64,000 bases of DNA from positions 1-64,000 of the forward strand of contig NZ_JANIBJ010000025.1 in NCBI RefSeq assembly GCF_024505185.1, read 5' to 3'. The position numbers and the translations under genes were made by a program. Under the pieces are notes generated by a model. That model made no database searches, had not been told where the DNA came from, and saw only the letters and a list, made by a program, of their open reading frames with translations. Shown one piece after another: positions 18,210-28,017 of the stretch (positions within the stretch are counted from its first letter, which is position 1; the number at the start of each line of letters is the position of its first letter). Source of the DNA: Methylomonas subterranea. GTDB lineage: Bacteria; Pseudomonadota; Gammaproteobacteria; Methylococcales; Methylomonadaceae.

Positions 18210-18274
18210 TCATGAATGGCATGGGCACTGCCAAATCGACGAATGTTTGAGTCACTACTGACCAACAACAAACA

Positions 18275-19270
18275 TCAGCGTTGCCGGATAAAAAACCTGA
18301 TTCCCTTGCCTGCGTATACCAACAGGATGATCGATAAGATTGCGGACAAAAAATTGTCGAGCGTCAGGTATTTCACTATCCGAAAAAAACTGCTTTGTCC
18401 CTCGAAGGTCTGCTTCATCAGCTCAGGATCGAGCGCCGGTTTCGCGTCGGCAGGAGAATCCTCCTCCATGCCTCGCCGGCTATCCATCCGCCCCAGCGAC
18501 GAAATAGCGTGGCTGTCGGACTCCACCACGCCCCAAGAGCTCAACCGGGCCATCAGTTGATCGTTTAAGCCCACGATAAGCGAATCCCGCGCAAACAGCC
18601 CGGACTGATCGATAGTGGCAACAAGCCAGCTTTCCAGTTGCTTGGCATCCTGATAGGTCCAAACCATTTCCGCATACATGTCTTCCCCTATCAAAGCGCG
18701 TAATTCCTCATTCAACTGATCGAACGCATCGCTCCCCGTTGGCGCATGCTGATTGTCTCGCCAAGCCAGCGCCCAAGCCGAGTTGTCATTGCCAACTCCC
18801 GGCCACTGCAGGGTGGTTAAGGTGGGGTTCTGGATCGGTAGAAATCTGTTGTTCGACTCGGCGGGTTTTACCGCCGCCGGGTAGGCCCGCGATGCCGACT
18901 TCTCGCTCAAAGCCGGGCGAGCCGGCTTGTTTTCCGATACAGCTTCTTTTGGCGCCGAGGGCAACTCGACCGGCGCGGCGGCGGGCAGAGGAATCGGCAG
19001 CGGACTGCCGGGTATTTCCGCTGCTTTTTTTACAGGCAAGTCATCCAGCTCGCTCGGCGGCCCATCGGCGGAATTAACGATGTCTTGGGAAAAAGACAGT
19101 TTGAAGTCATCCGCCCAACTCAAGCCGATGCAAGCGCTTAGGATTCCGACCCTAATAACTTCCCTATTTATACCCCTCACCCTAACCCTCTCCCGGAGGG
19201 AGAGGGAACAGAATGCGGAAGTTATTTTGGGCGGAATCCTTAACATCATCAAACCAACGCGGATTCTCAT
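18275..19270 (-). CDS. Unknown membrane-anchored protein with a repeat read through its N-terminus
   Basis: A 331-residue protein with no recognised domain. Residues about 10-40 (PPKITSAFCSLSLRERVRVR and flanks) are translated from a MITE-like repeat (copy B). Just after it comes a short hydrophobic stretch ending in GLSWADD that looks like the end of a signal peptide. A Pro/Ala/Ser-rich linker (about 80-140) and a folded-looking acidic region (about 165-255) follow. The C-terminal membrane helix is AILSIILLVYAG with a basic tail (KGIRFFIRQR). The repeat may have interrupted the original signal peptide while keeping the frame. Whether it is still exported is unclear. Confidence 0.55.
   Translation of the reverse strand: MRIRVGLMMLRIPPKITSAFCSLSLRERVRVRGINREVIRVGILSACIGLSWADDFKLSFSQDIVNSADGPPSELDDLPVKKAAEIPGSPLPIPLPAAAPVELPSAPKEAVSENKPARPALSEKSASRAYPAAVKPAESNNRFLPIQNPTLTTLQWPGVGNDNSAWALAWRDNQHAPTGSDAFDQLNEELRALIGEDMYAEMVWTYQDAKQLESWLVATIDQSGLFARDSLIVGLNDQLMARLSSWGVVESDSHAISSLGRMDSRRGMEEDSPADAKPALDPELMKQTFEGQSSFFRIVKYLTLDNFLSAILSIILLVYAGKGIRFFIRQR
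19142..19240 (+). repeat. MITE-like palindromic repeat, copy B
   Basis: A 99-bp element with outer arms GGATTCCG (19142-19149) and CGGAATCC (19233-19240), inner arms AATAACTTCC and GGAAGTTATT, and a central palindrome CTCCCGGAGGGAG. It lies inside the 5' part of the gene at 18275-19270 without closing its reading frame. Confidence 0.85.
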
Positions 19271-19293
19271 GACTGCTCCAGGTGGGAATAATG

Positions 19294-20310
19294 TTAACCG
19301 GCCGTTATCGGTGCGATTCCCACCGCCTCGCGCAACTGCTTAATGAAGGGCCCGCTGATGGCCCGAGCTTTTTCGGCACCCAGCCGTAATTGGGTCTCGA
19401 TATGCTCCGGCGCTTGCAACAAGGCTTCGTAGCGCTCGCGGGCCGGCGCGATTTCATCGTTGATTTTTTCGAATAACACCTGCTTCATTTCCCCCCAGGC
19501 GATACCTTCCGCGTAGCGCGCGCGAATCGCATTGACTTCGTGCGGGTTGGCGAATGCCTGATAAATCCCGAATAAAGTGCAACCTTCGGTATCCTTCGGT
19601 TCGCCCGGCTCCAGCGAATTGGTTTTGATCTTGTTGATCAACTTGCGCAGCTTTTTCTCCGGCTCGAACAAGGGAATGGTGTTGTTATAGCTCTTGCTCA
19701 TTTTGCGCCCATCCAGCCCCAACAAGGTGGCGGCGTTGTCGGCCAACACGGCTTCCGGCAACACAAAATGTTCGCCGTAGATATGGTTGAAGCGGCTGGC
19801 GATATCGCGGGCCATTTCGATATGCTGTATCTGATCCTTGCCCACCGGTACTTTATTGGCGTTGAACATCAGGATGTCCGCCGCCATCAGCACCGGGTAA
19901 CTGAACAAACCCATGGTAATGCCCTTGTCCGGATCGCTGCCTTCGGCTTCCCCGTTTTCCGCCACGGCCGCCTTGTAGGCATGCGCCCGGTTCATCAAGC
20001 CTTTCGCGGTCACGCAGGTCAACATCCAGGTCAGCTCCAGAATTTCCGGTACATCGGATTGCCGATAAAACACCGCATTCTCGGTATCCAAACCCAAGGC
20101 CAGCCAAGTGGCGGCAATTTCCAGACTGGATTGCTTGACTCTGGCGGGCTCGTTGCATTTGATCAGGGCATGGTAATCGGCCAGAAAATAAAACGGCCTG
20201 ACCTGTTCATCCTTGCTGGCGTTGATCGCCGGACGTATGGCGCCGGCATAATTTCCCAAATGCGGGGTACCGGTGGTGGTAATGCCGGTCAGAACGATGG
20301 ATTTACTCAT
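19294..20310 (-). CDS. trpS: Tryptophanyl-tRNA synthetase
   Basis: A 338-residue class I aminoacyl-tRNA synthetase that charges tRNA-Trp. The HIGH-like motif is TPHLGNY (about residues 15-21), and the KMSKS loop is [10 protein letters not shown] (about 197). Other TrpRS blocks such as [15 protein letters not shown] and [11 protein letters not shown] are present. The start at 20310 (MSKSIVLTG) gives the normal length and N-terminus; the frame extends 10 codons upstream. The gene downstream (18275) begins 23 bp after its stop. Confidence 0.94.
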   Translation of the reverse strand: MSKSIVLTGITTTGTPHLGNYAGAIRPAINASKDEQVRPFYFLADYHALIKCNEPARVKQSSLEIAATWLALGLDTENAVFYRQSDVPEILELTWMLTCVTAKGLMNRAHAYKAAVAENGEAEGSDPDKGITMGLFSYPVLMAADILMFNANKVPVGKDQIQHIEMARDIASRFNHIYGEHFVLPEAVLADNAATLLGLDGRKMSKSYNNTIPLFEPEKKLRKLINKIKTNSLEPGEPKDTEGCTLFGIYQAFANPHEVNAIRARYAEGIAWGEMKQVLFEKINDEIAPARERYEALLQAPEHIETQLRLGAEKARAISGPFIKQLREAVGIAPITAG

Positions 20311-20511
20311 AAATTTTAACTGTTTACCTGATATTGCCATTTATCGAAAACAGGATTCTACACAATTCATGCCTGATCGTCAGACAATAAAACCGCCAAT
20401 CGCCACATCAAAACCATGCTTGTGATCGGATAACCGGGCGCTTGGTTTTTATAGTAAACTCCCGCCCGTAATTTTTTGTTCAAAACCTGATTTTTAAATC
20501 GGAGGAAGCTG

Positions 20512-20811
20512 ATGCTGGCACACGATGAAAAGCGCGACTACATCCGCATGGAAGTGGATTGCGACATTACCTATAAACTCGCCAACTCGCAGGAGATAAA
20601 AACAGGCCGTTGCACGACCTTGAGCGGTGCCGGGGTGTCCTTTCTGGCCGACAGCTCCTTCGAAGCCGGCTTGGCAATGGAAGTCAGCATCATCCCCAAA
20701 ACCTCCATCACGCCGCCGATGACGGCTTTCATCGAAGTGGTGCGTAGCGTCAAGCGGGATGAAAATCAATATGAAATCGCCGCCTCCATCAAAAGCATCA
20801 AGGGCAGTTAA
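20512..20811 (+). CDS. PilZ-domain protein
   Basis: A 99-residue single-domain protein. RDYIRMEVDCDITY (about residues 8-21) carries the RxxxR c-di-GMP signature and LSGAGVSF (about 38-45) the second motif, with Leu/Ser instead of the usual Asn/Asp-x-Ser. A strong ribosome-binding site (GGAGG at about 20502) precedes the ATG. It is followed 34 bp later by queD in the same direction, so the two could be co-transcribed. The partner protein is unknown. Confidence 0.72.
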   Translation: MLAHDEKRDYIRMEVDCDITYKLANSQEIKTGRCTTLSGAGVSFLADSSFEAGLAMEVSIIPKTSITPPMTAFIEVVRSVKRDENQYEIAASIKSIKGS

Positions 20812-20845
20812 TGCCGAATTCGCCGACACAAGGACGCGTTAAATC

Positions 20846-21250
20846 ATGTTCATAATCACCAAAGAAGTTTATTTCTGTTACGGCCACCGGCTGATGAATC
20901 ATCCCGGTAAATGCCGCAATCTGCACGGACACAGTGTAAAAGCCGCCATTGCCATCAAAAGCGAACAACTGGACCAGCAAGGCATGGTGTGCGACTTCTC
21001 CGAGGTGCGCGATGCGGTCGAGTCCTTCGTCGACCAGTACCTGGACCACAATTTCCTGCTGCACAGGGACGACCCCATCATTCCGGCCCTGATTGCCAAC
21101 AACGAGCGTTTTCTGGCCCTGGACGAACATCCGACCGCCGAAGTGCTGAGCAAAATGATCTACCGGCACCTCAAACAGGAGGGTTTAAACGTCGATCAGG
21201 TGGTGCTATGGGAAACCGCCAGTGCCCACGCCTGTTACCGGGAAGACTGA
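20846..21250 (+). CDS. queD: 6-carboxy-tetrahydropterin synthase family protein
   Basis: A 134-residue member of the PTPS/QueD family. Zinc ligands are H14 (YGHRL), H27 and H29 (HGHS). The catalytic Cys is C23 in GKCRNLHGH, and the catalytic Asp/His region is DHNFLLHRDDP. QueD converts dihydroneopterin triphosphate to 6-carboxytetrahydropterin in queuosine synthesis. The folE gene at 56574 makes the precursor, but other que genes are not in the window, so another pterin role cannot be excluded. It is followed by a DUF1249 gene 1 bp later. Confidence 0.83.
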   Translation: MFIITKEVYFCYGHRLMNHPGKCRNLHGHSVKAAIAIKSEQLDQQGMVCDFSEVRDAVESFVDQYLDHNFLLHRDDPIIPALIANNERFLALDEHPTAEVLSKMIYRHLKQEGLNVDQVVLWETASAHACYRED

Positions 21251-21251
21251 C

Positions 21252-21698
21252 ATGAGCCGGCTCAGGCCCATCAATACCTCGCTGTGTCTGGAAAAAATCT
21301 GCGAGACCAATTATCAAAAACTGTTTCGCCTGATACCCAATTTATGCGCACTGGATAAAACCTCGGTAGGCCGCACCGACAACCAACCGGCCCTGCATCT
21401 GGACATACTGGAACGCAATCCCTACACGCTGACCATTGAGCTCAGCCATTGCTTCAAACAGCAACTGTCCGAGCTCATGGCGCCCGCCGTGAAAATCCGC
21501 ATTTATCTGGACGCGCAATTGGCGGAAGTAATACGCGACCATGACCGACCGGCGGTAGACCGGGTCTACCAAAATCCGGGACGGGCCCTGGAAATTCAAG
21601 AATATAAATGGCGGCTGAATTATTTTTTACAAAAATGGCTGGACCACTGTTTAAAAAACCGCTACGAATTTTCCAGCGCCAACCATTTCGTCACCTGA
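21252..21698 (+). CDS. DUF1249 family protein (YqiB-like)
   Basis: A 148-residue soluble protein of the DUF1249 family (E. coli YqiB type). It has the typical N-terminus with [14 protein letters not shown] and the conserved later block [21 protein letters not shown]. The biochemical role of the family is not known. The start at 21252 lies 1 bp after the queD stop. The 3' end overlaps convergent recQ by 8 bp. Confidence 0.78.
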   Translation: MSRLRPINTSLCLEKICETNYQKLFRLIPNLCALDKTSVGRTDNQPALHLDILERNPYTLTIELSHCFKQQLSELMAPAVKIRIYLDAQLAEVIRDHDRPAVDRVYQNPGRALEIQEYKWRLNYFLQKWLDHCLKNRYEFSSANHFVT

Positions 21699-23862
21699 GC
21701 CGGCGTTGCAAGGCCGCCCTGACGCAACGCAACACGCCATAACCATACGCCCCGCCCAATTCCTCGAACACCGGTTTTAGGGCGTTGCGTTGCGCCTCCG
21801 GCAGCGCCAGCATGACCGCTTCGATATCGGCCACTTCTTGCGCCGACAAATCCAACACCTCCGCCAATCTCACCTCACCGGCCTCCAAACCCTTGGCCAG
21901 ATGGGTATAGACCGTATCCGCTTTCAAGCCGCGCTGGCGGGCTACCTGTTCAATACCGTAACCCAAGCGGAATAAATCCAGGGATTCGCTAACGCTATCG
22001 TTGGCCGCGCCCTCATGCTCATCCCCGCCGAATTCCGCCAGCACCGCCAAAAATTGCTCCCCATACAAAGCCAGTTTGCGTTCGCCTATGCCGGAAATCG
22101 ACCCCAGTTGCGCATGGGTGCGTGGCCGGCTTTCCACCATGGCCATCAGGGTGGCATCGTGAAAGATCACATACGGCGGCACATCCTGCTCATCCGCCAA
22201 CTGGCGGCGTTTAGCCCGCAAGGCGTTCCACAAGTCGTTATCCGCGCCGCCGGGCTGGCGTTTTTCGTAACCGCCTCGGCCGGTTTTGGCGACTTGCACA
22301 TCCTTGCGCAGCATCAAGGTCTGTTCTCCGCGCAATACCGGTCGGCAGGCATCGGTCAGTTTTAAACTGCCGTGTCCTTCAAAATCAACCTCCACCAGGG
22401 ATTTGGCCACCAGTTGCCGGAACACCGAACGCCATTGTTTTTCGTCCAGCGCCTTGCCGATGCCGAAGGTGGATTGTTTGTCGTGGCCGAATTGCCGAAT
22501 ACGTTCGTCGTCTTTACCCCGCAACACATCGATCAAATACGACACGCCGAACCGCTGGCCGGTACGGTAGATACAGGACAATGCCTGTTGCGCGGCCACG
22601 CTGCCGTCCCAGGTTTCCACCGGCTCCAGACAGGTATCGCAATTACCGCAGCCGGTGCCCCCAGCGTCGGTCGCTTCGCCCGCAGCACTAGCACTTCCCT
22701 GTGCGTCGCCGAAGTAAGCCAGCAGGGCGTGGCGGCGGCAGCCTACCATTTCGCACAAGGCCAGCATGGCATCCAGTTTATGGTATTCGATGCGTTTGTG
22801 CGCCTCGTCGGCATTGGATGAAGCCAGCATCTGCCGCAAGGTCAGCACATCTTGCAAACCGTAGGCCATCCAGGCATTGGCCGGCAAACCGTCCCGGCCG
22901 GCGCGACCGGTTTCCTGGTAATAGGATTCCACGCTTTTCGGTAAATCCAGATGAGCGACGAAACGCACATTCGGCTTGTCTATGCCCATGCCGAAGGCAA
23001 TGGTGGCGACGATGACCAGACCGTCTTCCATCAGAAACTGGTGCTGATTTTTCTGCCGCAATTCGTGGCTCATGCCGGCATGGTAGGGCAAGGCGCGGAC
23101 GCCTTTTTGCCGGAGCCATTCGGCGGTGTCTTCCACTTTTTTGCGGGACAGACAATAGACGATGCCGGTATCGCCCGCGTGTTCCGCCCGAATGAAACTC
23201 AACAGCTGCTGGCGGGCATTGTCTTTCTGCACGATGCGATAGCGGATGTTGGGCCGGTCGAAACCGCTGACAAATACCCGGGCATTTTCCAGTCCCAGGC
23301 GGCTAATGATTTCCTGGCGGGTACGTTCGTCGGCGGTGGCGGTCAAGGCGATGCGCGGCACACGGGGGAATTGTTCGTGCAACACCGACAGCAACAGGTA
23401 ATCGGCCCGGAAATCGTGCCCCCACTGCGATACGCAGTGCGCTTCGTCAATCGCAAACAAGGCGATATTGCAACGGGCGAACAAGGCCTGGGTACGACTG
23501 TTGCTGAGGCGTTCCGGGGCGATATACAGCAAGTCCAGCTCACCGTCCAGCAAGCGCCGTTCAATATCCCTGACCTGCTCCAGCGACAGCGTCGAATTCA
23601 AAAACGCCGCTTTGACGCCCAATTGGTGCAAGGCGCTGACCTGGTCCTGCATCAAGGCAATCAAGGGCGAAATCACAATGCCCACCCCAGCCATCACCAG
23701 GGCCGGAATCTGGTAACACAGGGATTTGCCGCCGCCGGTCGGCATCAAGACCAGGGCATCGCCGCCATCTATCAGCTGTTGAATGACCGCCTGCTGCTGA
23801 CCGCGAAAACTGTCGTAACCGAATACCGAACGTAAAACCTGCAACGCAGCCGAGGGCGCCGG
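21691..23862 (-). CDS. recQ: ATP-dependent DNA helicase RecQ
   Basis: A 723-residue RecQ helicase acting in recombination and fork repair. Visible are motif 0/I ([27 protein letters not shown] near residue 40), DEAH box [14 protein letters not shown], and motif [14 protein letters not shown]. The RQC zinc site contains [10 protein letters not shown] (near 405), followed by a winged helix. A C-terminal HRDC domain carries [20 protein letters not shown]. The start at 23862 ([11 protein letters not shown]) gives the usual N-terminus; the frame extends 21 codons upstream. It is divergent from gshA. Confidence 0.94.
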   Translation of the reverse strand, partial: PAPSAALQVLRSVFGYDSFRGQQQAVIQQLIDGGDALVLMPTGGGKSLCYQIPALVMAGVGIVISPLIALMQDQVSALHQLGVKAAFLNSTLSLEQVRDIERRLLDGELDLLYIAPERLSNSRTQALFARCNIALFAIDEAHCVSQWGHDFRADYLLLSVLHEQFPRVPRIALTATADERTRQEIISRLGLENARVFVSGFDRPNIRYRIVQKDNARQQLLSFIRAEHAGDTGIVYCLSRKKVEDTAEWLRQKGVRALPYHAGMSHELRQKNQHQFLMEDGLVIVATIAFGMGIDKPNVRFVAHLDLPKSVESYYQETGRAGRDGLPANAWMAYGLQDVLTLRQMLASSNADEAHKRIEYHKLDAMLALCEMVGCRRHALLAYFGDAQGSASAAGEATDAGGTGCGNCDTCLEPVETWDGSVAAQQALSCIYRTGQRFGVSYLIDVLRGKDDERIRQFGHDKQSTFGIGKALDEKQWRSVFRQLVAKSLVEVDFEGHGSLKLTDACRPVLRGEQTLMLRKDVQVAKTGRGGYEKRQPGGADNDLWNALRAKRRQLADEQDVPPYVIFHDATLMAMVESRPRTHAQLGSISGIGERKLALYGEQFLAVLAEFGGDEHEGAANDSVSESLDLFRLGYGIEQVARQRGLKADTVYTHLAKGLEAGEVRLAEVLDLSAQEVADIEAVMLALPEAQRNALKPVFEELGGAYGYGVLRCVRAALQRRLR

Positions 23863-24002
23863 CATGACTGTCGGGACATTGGGAGCGGCATCGTCGCAAA
23901 AGGGAGTGGGATAATTTTTCTGCAATGGGGGTTCGAGCCTTTATAATGGCCCGGATTATACCAGCACCCACCCGCTGCTCACGCTCTATCCGCACCCCAT
24001 TC

Positions 24003-25589
24003 ATGATCATTCAATACGCCAACCTACCCAAACGCCTGCAATATCTGATCGACAACAACCTGTACCATCTGCTGCAGTTGGGTCTAAAGGGCGTGGAAAA
24101 GGAAAGCCTGCGCATCAACCGGCGCGGGGTGATTTCGCAGACGCCGCATCCCAAGGCCTTGGGTTCCGCCCTCACCCACCCCTACATCACCACCGATTAT
24201 TCCGAAGCCCTACTGGAATTCATCACTCCGCCGTTTGCCGACATCAAGCAGACTCTGGGCTACATGCATCAGATTCACCAGTTCGTTTATTCGCACTTGG
24301 GCGAGGAAATGCTGCTGGCCACCAGCATGCCCTGCGGCATAGACGGCGATTTGAGCGTACCGATAGCCGAGTACGGCAGCTCCAATGTCGGCAAAATGAA
24401 ACATGTCTACCGCAAGGGCCTTTGGCACCGTTACGGCCGCACCATGCAGGCCATTGCCGGCATCCACTTCAATTACTCGGTTCCACAAGCCCTGTGGCCC
24501 ATGCTGCATCGGCAAGCCGGTAACCTGGGGTCGCTGCAAAATTTTATCGCCGACGGCTATTTCGGCTTGATACGCAATTTTCAGCGTAAGGGCTGGTTGA
24601 TGCTCTATTTATTCGGCGCCTCGCCGGCGATTTGCAAAAGTTTCTTCAAAAGCCGTCCGCACTTAATGAACGAATTCGAAGAGTTCGATGCCCACACCCT
24701 GTATCACCCTTACGCCACTTCCCTGCGCATGAGCGATATCGGTTATAAAAGCAAGAATCAGGCGGGGCTGAAAATCGATTACAACTCGCTGGACGGCTAT
24801 GTCGAAAGCCTGGGCGCCGCCATCAACACGCCGTACCCGGAATACGAAAAAATCGGCATCAAGGTCGACGGCGAATATCAACAGCTGAACGCCAATATTC
24901 TGCAGATCGAAAACGAGTTCTACAGTACCATGCGGCCCAAGCAAATCGCTGAATCCGGCGAAAAACCCACGCTGGCCCTAAAACGCCGCGGGGTAATGTA
25001 TGTGGAAATGCGCTCGCTGGATTTGAATCTGTTCAACCCCATCGGCATCGATGAAAGCAGCGCGCGTTTCATTGAGGCGTTTTTGTTGAGCTGCCTGCTG
25101 CAAGACAGTCCGCCGCAAGCCCCGGAAGAACTTGAAATCAACAACCGCAACCAGTTGTTGGTCGCCAATCAGGGCCGCAAACCGGGGCTGGTGCTGAGTA
25201 AAAACGGCCAGGACATCGGCCTGCGGGAATGGGCTCACCAGATTTTGGACAACATGCAGCCGATATGCGCCTTGTTGGACCTGGGTAGCCTGGACAAACC
25301 CTACCAACTGGCCCTGCAACAACAACAGGCCATGGTGGACAACCCCTCGCTGACCCCATCCGCCCACATCCTGGCCTGCATGACCCACAACAGCCAGGAA
25401 TTCGGTTGTTTCGCCAGCAACACTTCGGCCCTGCACAAGCATTACTTCACCTCGCAGCCGCTGGATTCCCAGGTGCAGCAACAATTTGACGACATGGCCG
25501 CCACTTCCCTGCGCAAGCAGGCGGATATCGAAGCGTCCGACACCTTGTCCTTCGAGGATTTTCTGACCCGTTATTTTTCGCAATCATGA
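24003..25589 (+). CDS. gshA: Glutamate-cysteine ligase
   Basis: A 528-residue gammaproteobacterial-type GshA that makes gamma-glutamylcysteine, the first step of glutathione synthesis. Typical blocks are [12 protein letters not shown] near the N-terminus, [16 protein letters not shown], and the region [21 protein letters not shown], followed by [17 protein letters not shown]. The start at 24003 (MIIQYANL) matches the family N-terminus. It overlaps cysH by 4 bp (ATGA), so cysteine supply and glutathione synthesis appear coupled in one transcript. Confidence 0.93.
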   Translation: MIIQYANLPKRLQYLIDNNLYHLLQLGLKGVEKESLRINRRGVISQTPHPKALGSALTHPYITTDYSEALLEFITPPFADIKQTLGYMHQIHQFVYSHLGEEMLLATSMPCGIDGDLSVPIAEYGSSNVGKMKHVYRKGLWHRYGRTMQAIAGIHFNYSVPQALWPMLHRQAGNLGSLQNFIADGYFGLIRNFQRKGWLMLYLFGASPAICKSFFKSRPHLMNEFEEFDAHTLYHPYATSLRMSDIGYKSKNQAGLKIDYNSLDGYVESLGAAINTPYPEYEKIGIKVDGEYQQLNANILQIENEFYSTMRPKQIAESGEKPTLALKRRGVMYVEMRSLDLNLFNPIGIDESSARFIEAFLLSCLLQDSPPQAPEELEINNRNQLLVANQGRKPGLVLSKNGQDIGLREWAHQILDNMQPICALLDLGSLDKPYQLALQQQQAMVDNPSLTPSAHILACMTHNSQEFGCFASNTSALHKHYFTSQPLDSQVQQQFDDMAATSLRKQADIEASDTLSFEDFLTRYFSQS

Positions 25590-26308
25590 CCGCATTCGAC
25601 TTAAACCAAGCCCAAACCGACCTGCAAGGCAAAAACCCGCGCGCCATTTTAAAAGCCGCGCTGGCCGGCTTCGACAACATCGCCATTTCCTTCAGCGGCG
25701 CCGAAGACGTGGTATTGATAGACATGGCCTTGCAAATTCGCAAGGATATTCAGGTATTTTCACTGGATACCGGCCGCCTGCATCCGGAAACCTACCGCTT
25801 CATCGAACAGGTCCGCAAGCATTACGGCCTGGAAATCGAACTGCTGACTCCGGACCGCGAGGTATTGGACCGCTTGGTAAAATCCAAGGGCCTGTTCAGT
25901 TTCTACGAAGACGGCCACACCGAATGCTGCGGCATTCGCAAGGTAGAACCCTTGCGCCGCAAGCTGGCCACCCTGGACGCCTGGATTACCGGCCAGCGCA
26001 AGGATCAAAGCCTGGATACCCGTGGGGACATTCCGGAAGTACAGGAAGACGCCGGTTTCTCCGGAGCGGGCAAACGCTTGATCAAGTTCAACCCCTTGCT
26101 GAACTGGTCTTCGGCGCAAGTATGGGACTACATTGAAGCCTATCAGGTACCCTTTAACGACTTGCATCGCCACGGCTATATCAGCATAGGTTGCGAGCCG
26201 TGTACCCGGCCGGTATTACCGAATCAACACGAGCGGGCGGGACGTTGGTGGTGGGAGGACGCGGCCAAGAAAGAATGCGGGCTGCATGCGGGAAATATCA
26301 ACAAATAA
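25586..26308 (+). CDS. cysH: Assimilatory adenylyl-sulfate reductase (CysH family, [4Fe-4S] type)
   Basis: A 240-residue thioredoxin- or glutathione-dependent reductase of sulfate assimilation. The [11 protein letters not shown]-loop-like motif (about 35-44), [10 protein letters not shown], and the C-terminal ECGLH active-site Cys (231) are present. The paired Cys 114-115 (ECCGIRK) and Cys 203/206 (GCEPC) are the ligands of a [4Fe-4S] cluster. This marks the enzyme as the APS-using type rather than the cluster-free PAPS reductase of E. coli. It is coupled to gshA upstream by a 4-bp overlap. Confidence 0.92.
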   Translation: MTAFDLNQAQTDLQGKNPRAILKAALAGFDNIAISFSGAEDVVLIDMALQIRKDIQVFSLDTGRLHPETYRFIEQVRKHYGLEIELLTPDREVLDRLVKSKGLFSFYEDGHTECCGIRKVEPLRRKLATLDAWITGQRKDQSLDTRGDIPEVQEDAGFSGAGKRLIKFNPLLNWSSAQVWDYIEAYQVPFNDLHRHGYISIGCEPCTRPVLPNQHERAGRWWWEDAAKKECGLHAGNINK

Positions 26309-26309
26309 A

Positions 26310-26460
26310 AACCGTCATGCGGGCAGGGCATCGTCCCGGCACATGAGAGGCTGCCCGCCGGGAGCGAGATATAGTCTGGAAATGGCCAAGCGAATCGCGA
26401 CTATCTGTCGCTCCCGCCACGACCTTCAGAGTAAGCGCCCCGCGGACGCGGGGAGACATT
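26310..26460. repeat. Structured inverted-repeat cluster after cysH
   Basis: Three adjacent hairpins. The first is GCGGGCAG paired with CTGCCCGC (about 26320-26358). The second is a long stem at 26360-26415 (GGGAGCGA...TCGCTCCC, with further pairing ATAGTC/GACTAT). The third is CCCCGC/GCGGGG near 26438-26453. The segment GGGCATCGTCCCGG and a TTCAGAGTAA-type motif recur at 61590-61650, so this belongs to a repeat family. It may act as a transcript end or stabiliser for gshA-cysH. Confidence 0.6.
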
Positions 26461-26486
26461 CTCCGATTCCGCGGGGACTGGCGAAT

Positions 26487-27077
26487 TTAAGCGGCTCTCT
26501 TGGCGCGCCCCATGACCAACATTCCGGCCAAGGCTGAACCCAACAGCCAAAATGCGCCCGGCACGGGCACTTGCGAAGGATTGCCGACACCGGAAATGGC
26601 ATAAACCATGTAATGCGAAAGGCCTTGCGGGGTATTGGTGGCCCAGGTTCCGGCGCTGGCAAATTGTTCCAGTTCGAAGATCGCCCAATCCGGGGATTTT
26701 TGTGCATTACCGACTTTCAAACCGATGGCAATGCGCGAATACGTATTCCAGACGCTGCCGTCCAGAATGGAAAAACCACCCGAAGCGACCCCCATTCCCG
26801 ATACCTGAAAAATATCGGTGGCATATCCGGCACTGCTGCCGTCAACAATCACCGACCAACCGGCGGGGATATTGCCGTTCTTGGCATTACCGCTGATATT
26901 GCCGTCGCCGTAAGCCACCAGGGCATCGGCATCATCGTCGGCACCGGCGAAAAAAGCGCTGGAATCGAAAGAAAATACCCTGGTCGCACCCGCGATGTCG
27001 GTATTGTATGCAAAAGCAAAACCACTGAACGGCACTGCCGCCACCAAGGTAATAATCTGCAAATATTTGATTTTCAT
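26487..27077 (-). CDS. VPxP-CTERM (PEP-CTERM variant) surface protein
   Basis: A 196-residue exported protein. It has a signal peptide (MKIKYLQIITLVAAVPFSGFA), a beta-rich body typical of PEP-CTERM proteins (SVWNTYSRIAIGLKVGN, WAIFELEQF), and a C-terminal signal VPVPGAFWLLGSALAGMLV with a basic tail RAKRAA. This is the VPLPA-type variant of the PEP-CTERM signal, processed by an exosortase-type enzyme. The start at 27077 is chosen by the signal peptide. Function unknown. No sigma-54 site was found upstream, unlike the gene at 8235. Confidence 0.82.
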   Translation of the reverse strand: MKIKYLQIITLVAAVPFSGFAFAYNTDIAGATRVFSFDSSAFFAGADDDADALVAYGDGNISGNAKNGNIPAGWSVIVDGSSAGYATDIFQVSGMGVASGGFSILDGSVWNTYSRIAIGLKVGNAQKSPDWAIFELEQFASAGTWATNTPQGLSHYMVYAISGVGNPSQVPVPGAFWLLGSALAGMLVMGRAKRAA

Positions 27078-27183
27078 ACGCTCTCGTAAGAAATTGGAAA
27101 TTAGGAGCATAGATGATAAACGGCCGCCGACCACCCCACTATTGCACCAATGTACGATACCGTCGACAGGGCCGGAGTTTATA

Positions 27184-27816
27184 TCAATCGTTCTCCCCGA
27201 CCGGATTAAACCGGCAGGAGCAATCCTGCTTGGCCATGCAATGAGTCTGCCGGATCGGCTTTTCCAGCAAGGTGCTGATCAAGGCCTGATCGAAATGGCA
27301 TAGTTCCGGGTGTTTTTGCGCCAAATCGTGATAGACGCAATTAACCGCCTTGATAATGGGCAGACCATCCTGTTGCTCCAATTCGGCGTGATAGCCGAGA
27401 CTTTGCATTAACTCGACCAAGACCTCCAGCTTTTGCCGAGAGTCTTTCTGGGCAAATTGCGGCGCCAGCGAATGCGCCAATTTCACGCCCATATTCCACA
27501 TCATTTTTTCCAACGCTTCGGTCGTTAACTCCGCCGCCAAATCGTCGAGCAACAGGTTGCAAAACCAAGCGTATTGCTTGGGAAAACGGTTCAGGCCTGC
27601 TTCCGTCAAACTATAGCTGCGCGCCGGCCGGCCGCCGGTGCTGGTCAAAGCCGCTTCCTTGACCCATTGCAGTTTTTCCAGCCCCACCAAGTGCTGCTTG
27701 ACCGCATTCCGGGAAATAGCCATTTGCGCCGCCATTTCATCAATGCTCATGCCTCCCGCCGAATTCAGCAGCAAAGTCATGATCTGTTCTTGTCGTGAAC
27801 CGATAGGATTGGTCAT
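27184..27816 (-). CDS. HTH transcriptional regulator with a C-terminal cysteine cluster (SufR-like)
   Basis: A 210-residue regulator. The N-terminal winged helix-turn-helix (about 8-75) includes MSIDEMAAQMAISRNAVKQH and the wing TGGRPARSYSLTEAG. The C-terminal domain ends in a cysteine-rich segment: C160-X12-C173-X19-C193-X5-C199-X-C201. The arrangement is reminiscent of SufR-type Fe-S regulators, so an Fe-S cluster sensor is likely, though exact ligands cannot be set from sequence. It is divergent from the haemoglobin-reductase pair, which it probably controls. Candidate signals are nitric oxide, oxygen or iron-sulfur status. Confidence 0.68.
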   Translation of the reverse strand: MTNPIGSRQEQIMTLLLNSAGGMSIDEMAAQMAISRNAVKQHLVGLEKLQWVKEAALTSTGGRPARSYSLTEAGLNRFPKQYAWFCNLLLDDLAAELTTEALEKMMWNMGVKLAHSLAPQFAQKDSRQKLEVLVELMQSLGYHAELEQQDGLPIIKAVNCVYHDLAQKHPELCHFDQALISTLLEKPIRQTHCMAKQDCSCRFNPVGEND

Positions 27817-28017
27817 AAGCGCGCAAATAGTCAGGCAGCGGAAAAATACAAAGATGTGCTTGCCGGCAATTTTAGCATAGGCAAGCCCTATCCCCTCTCA
27901 ATACATAATATAAAATACTTTTATAATAAAAAAGTTGCATAAGTGGATTTTTTTTCTTACCCTATGCGCCGAGTTCAACCACTCACCCTAATTTTTCACA
28001 CAACCAGGAATCCGATC
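27817..28017. promoter_or_regulatory. Divergent promoter region of the regulator and haemoglobin genes
   Basis: An AT-rich 200-bp region between the SufR-like regulator and the haemoglobin gene. A perfect -10 box TATAAT stands at 27922-27927 on the plus strand; no good -35 is seen, as might be expected for an activated promoter. No clear palindromic operator was identified by eye. Confidence 0.4.
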
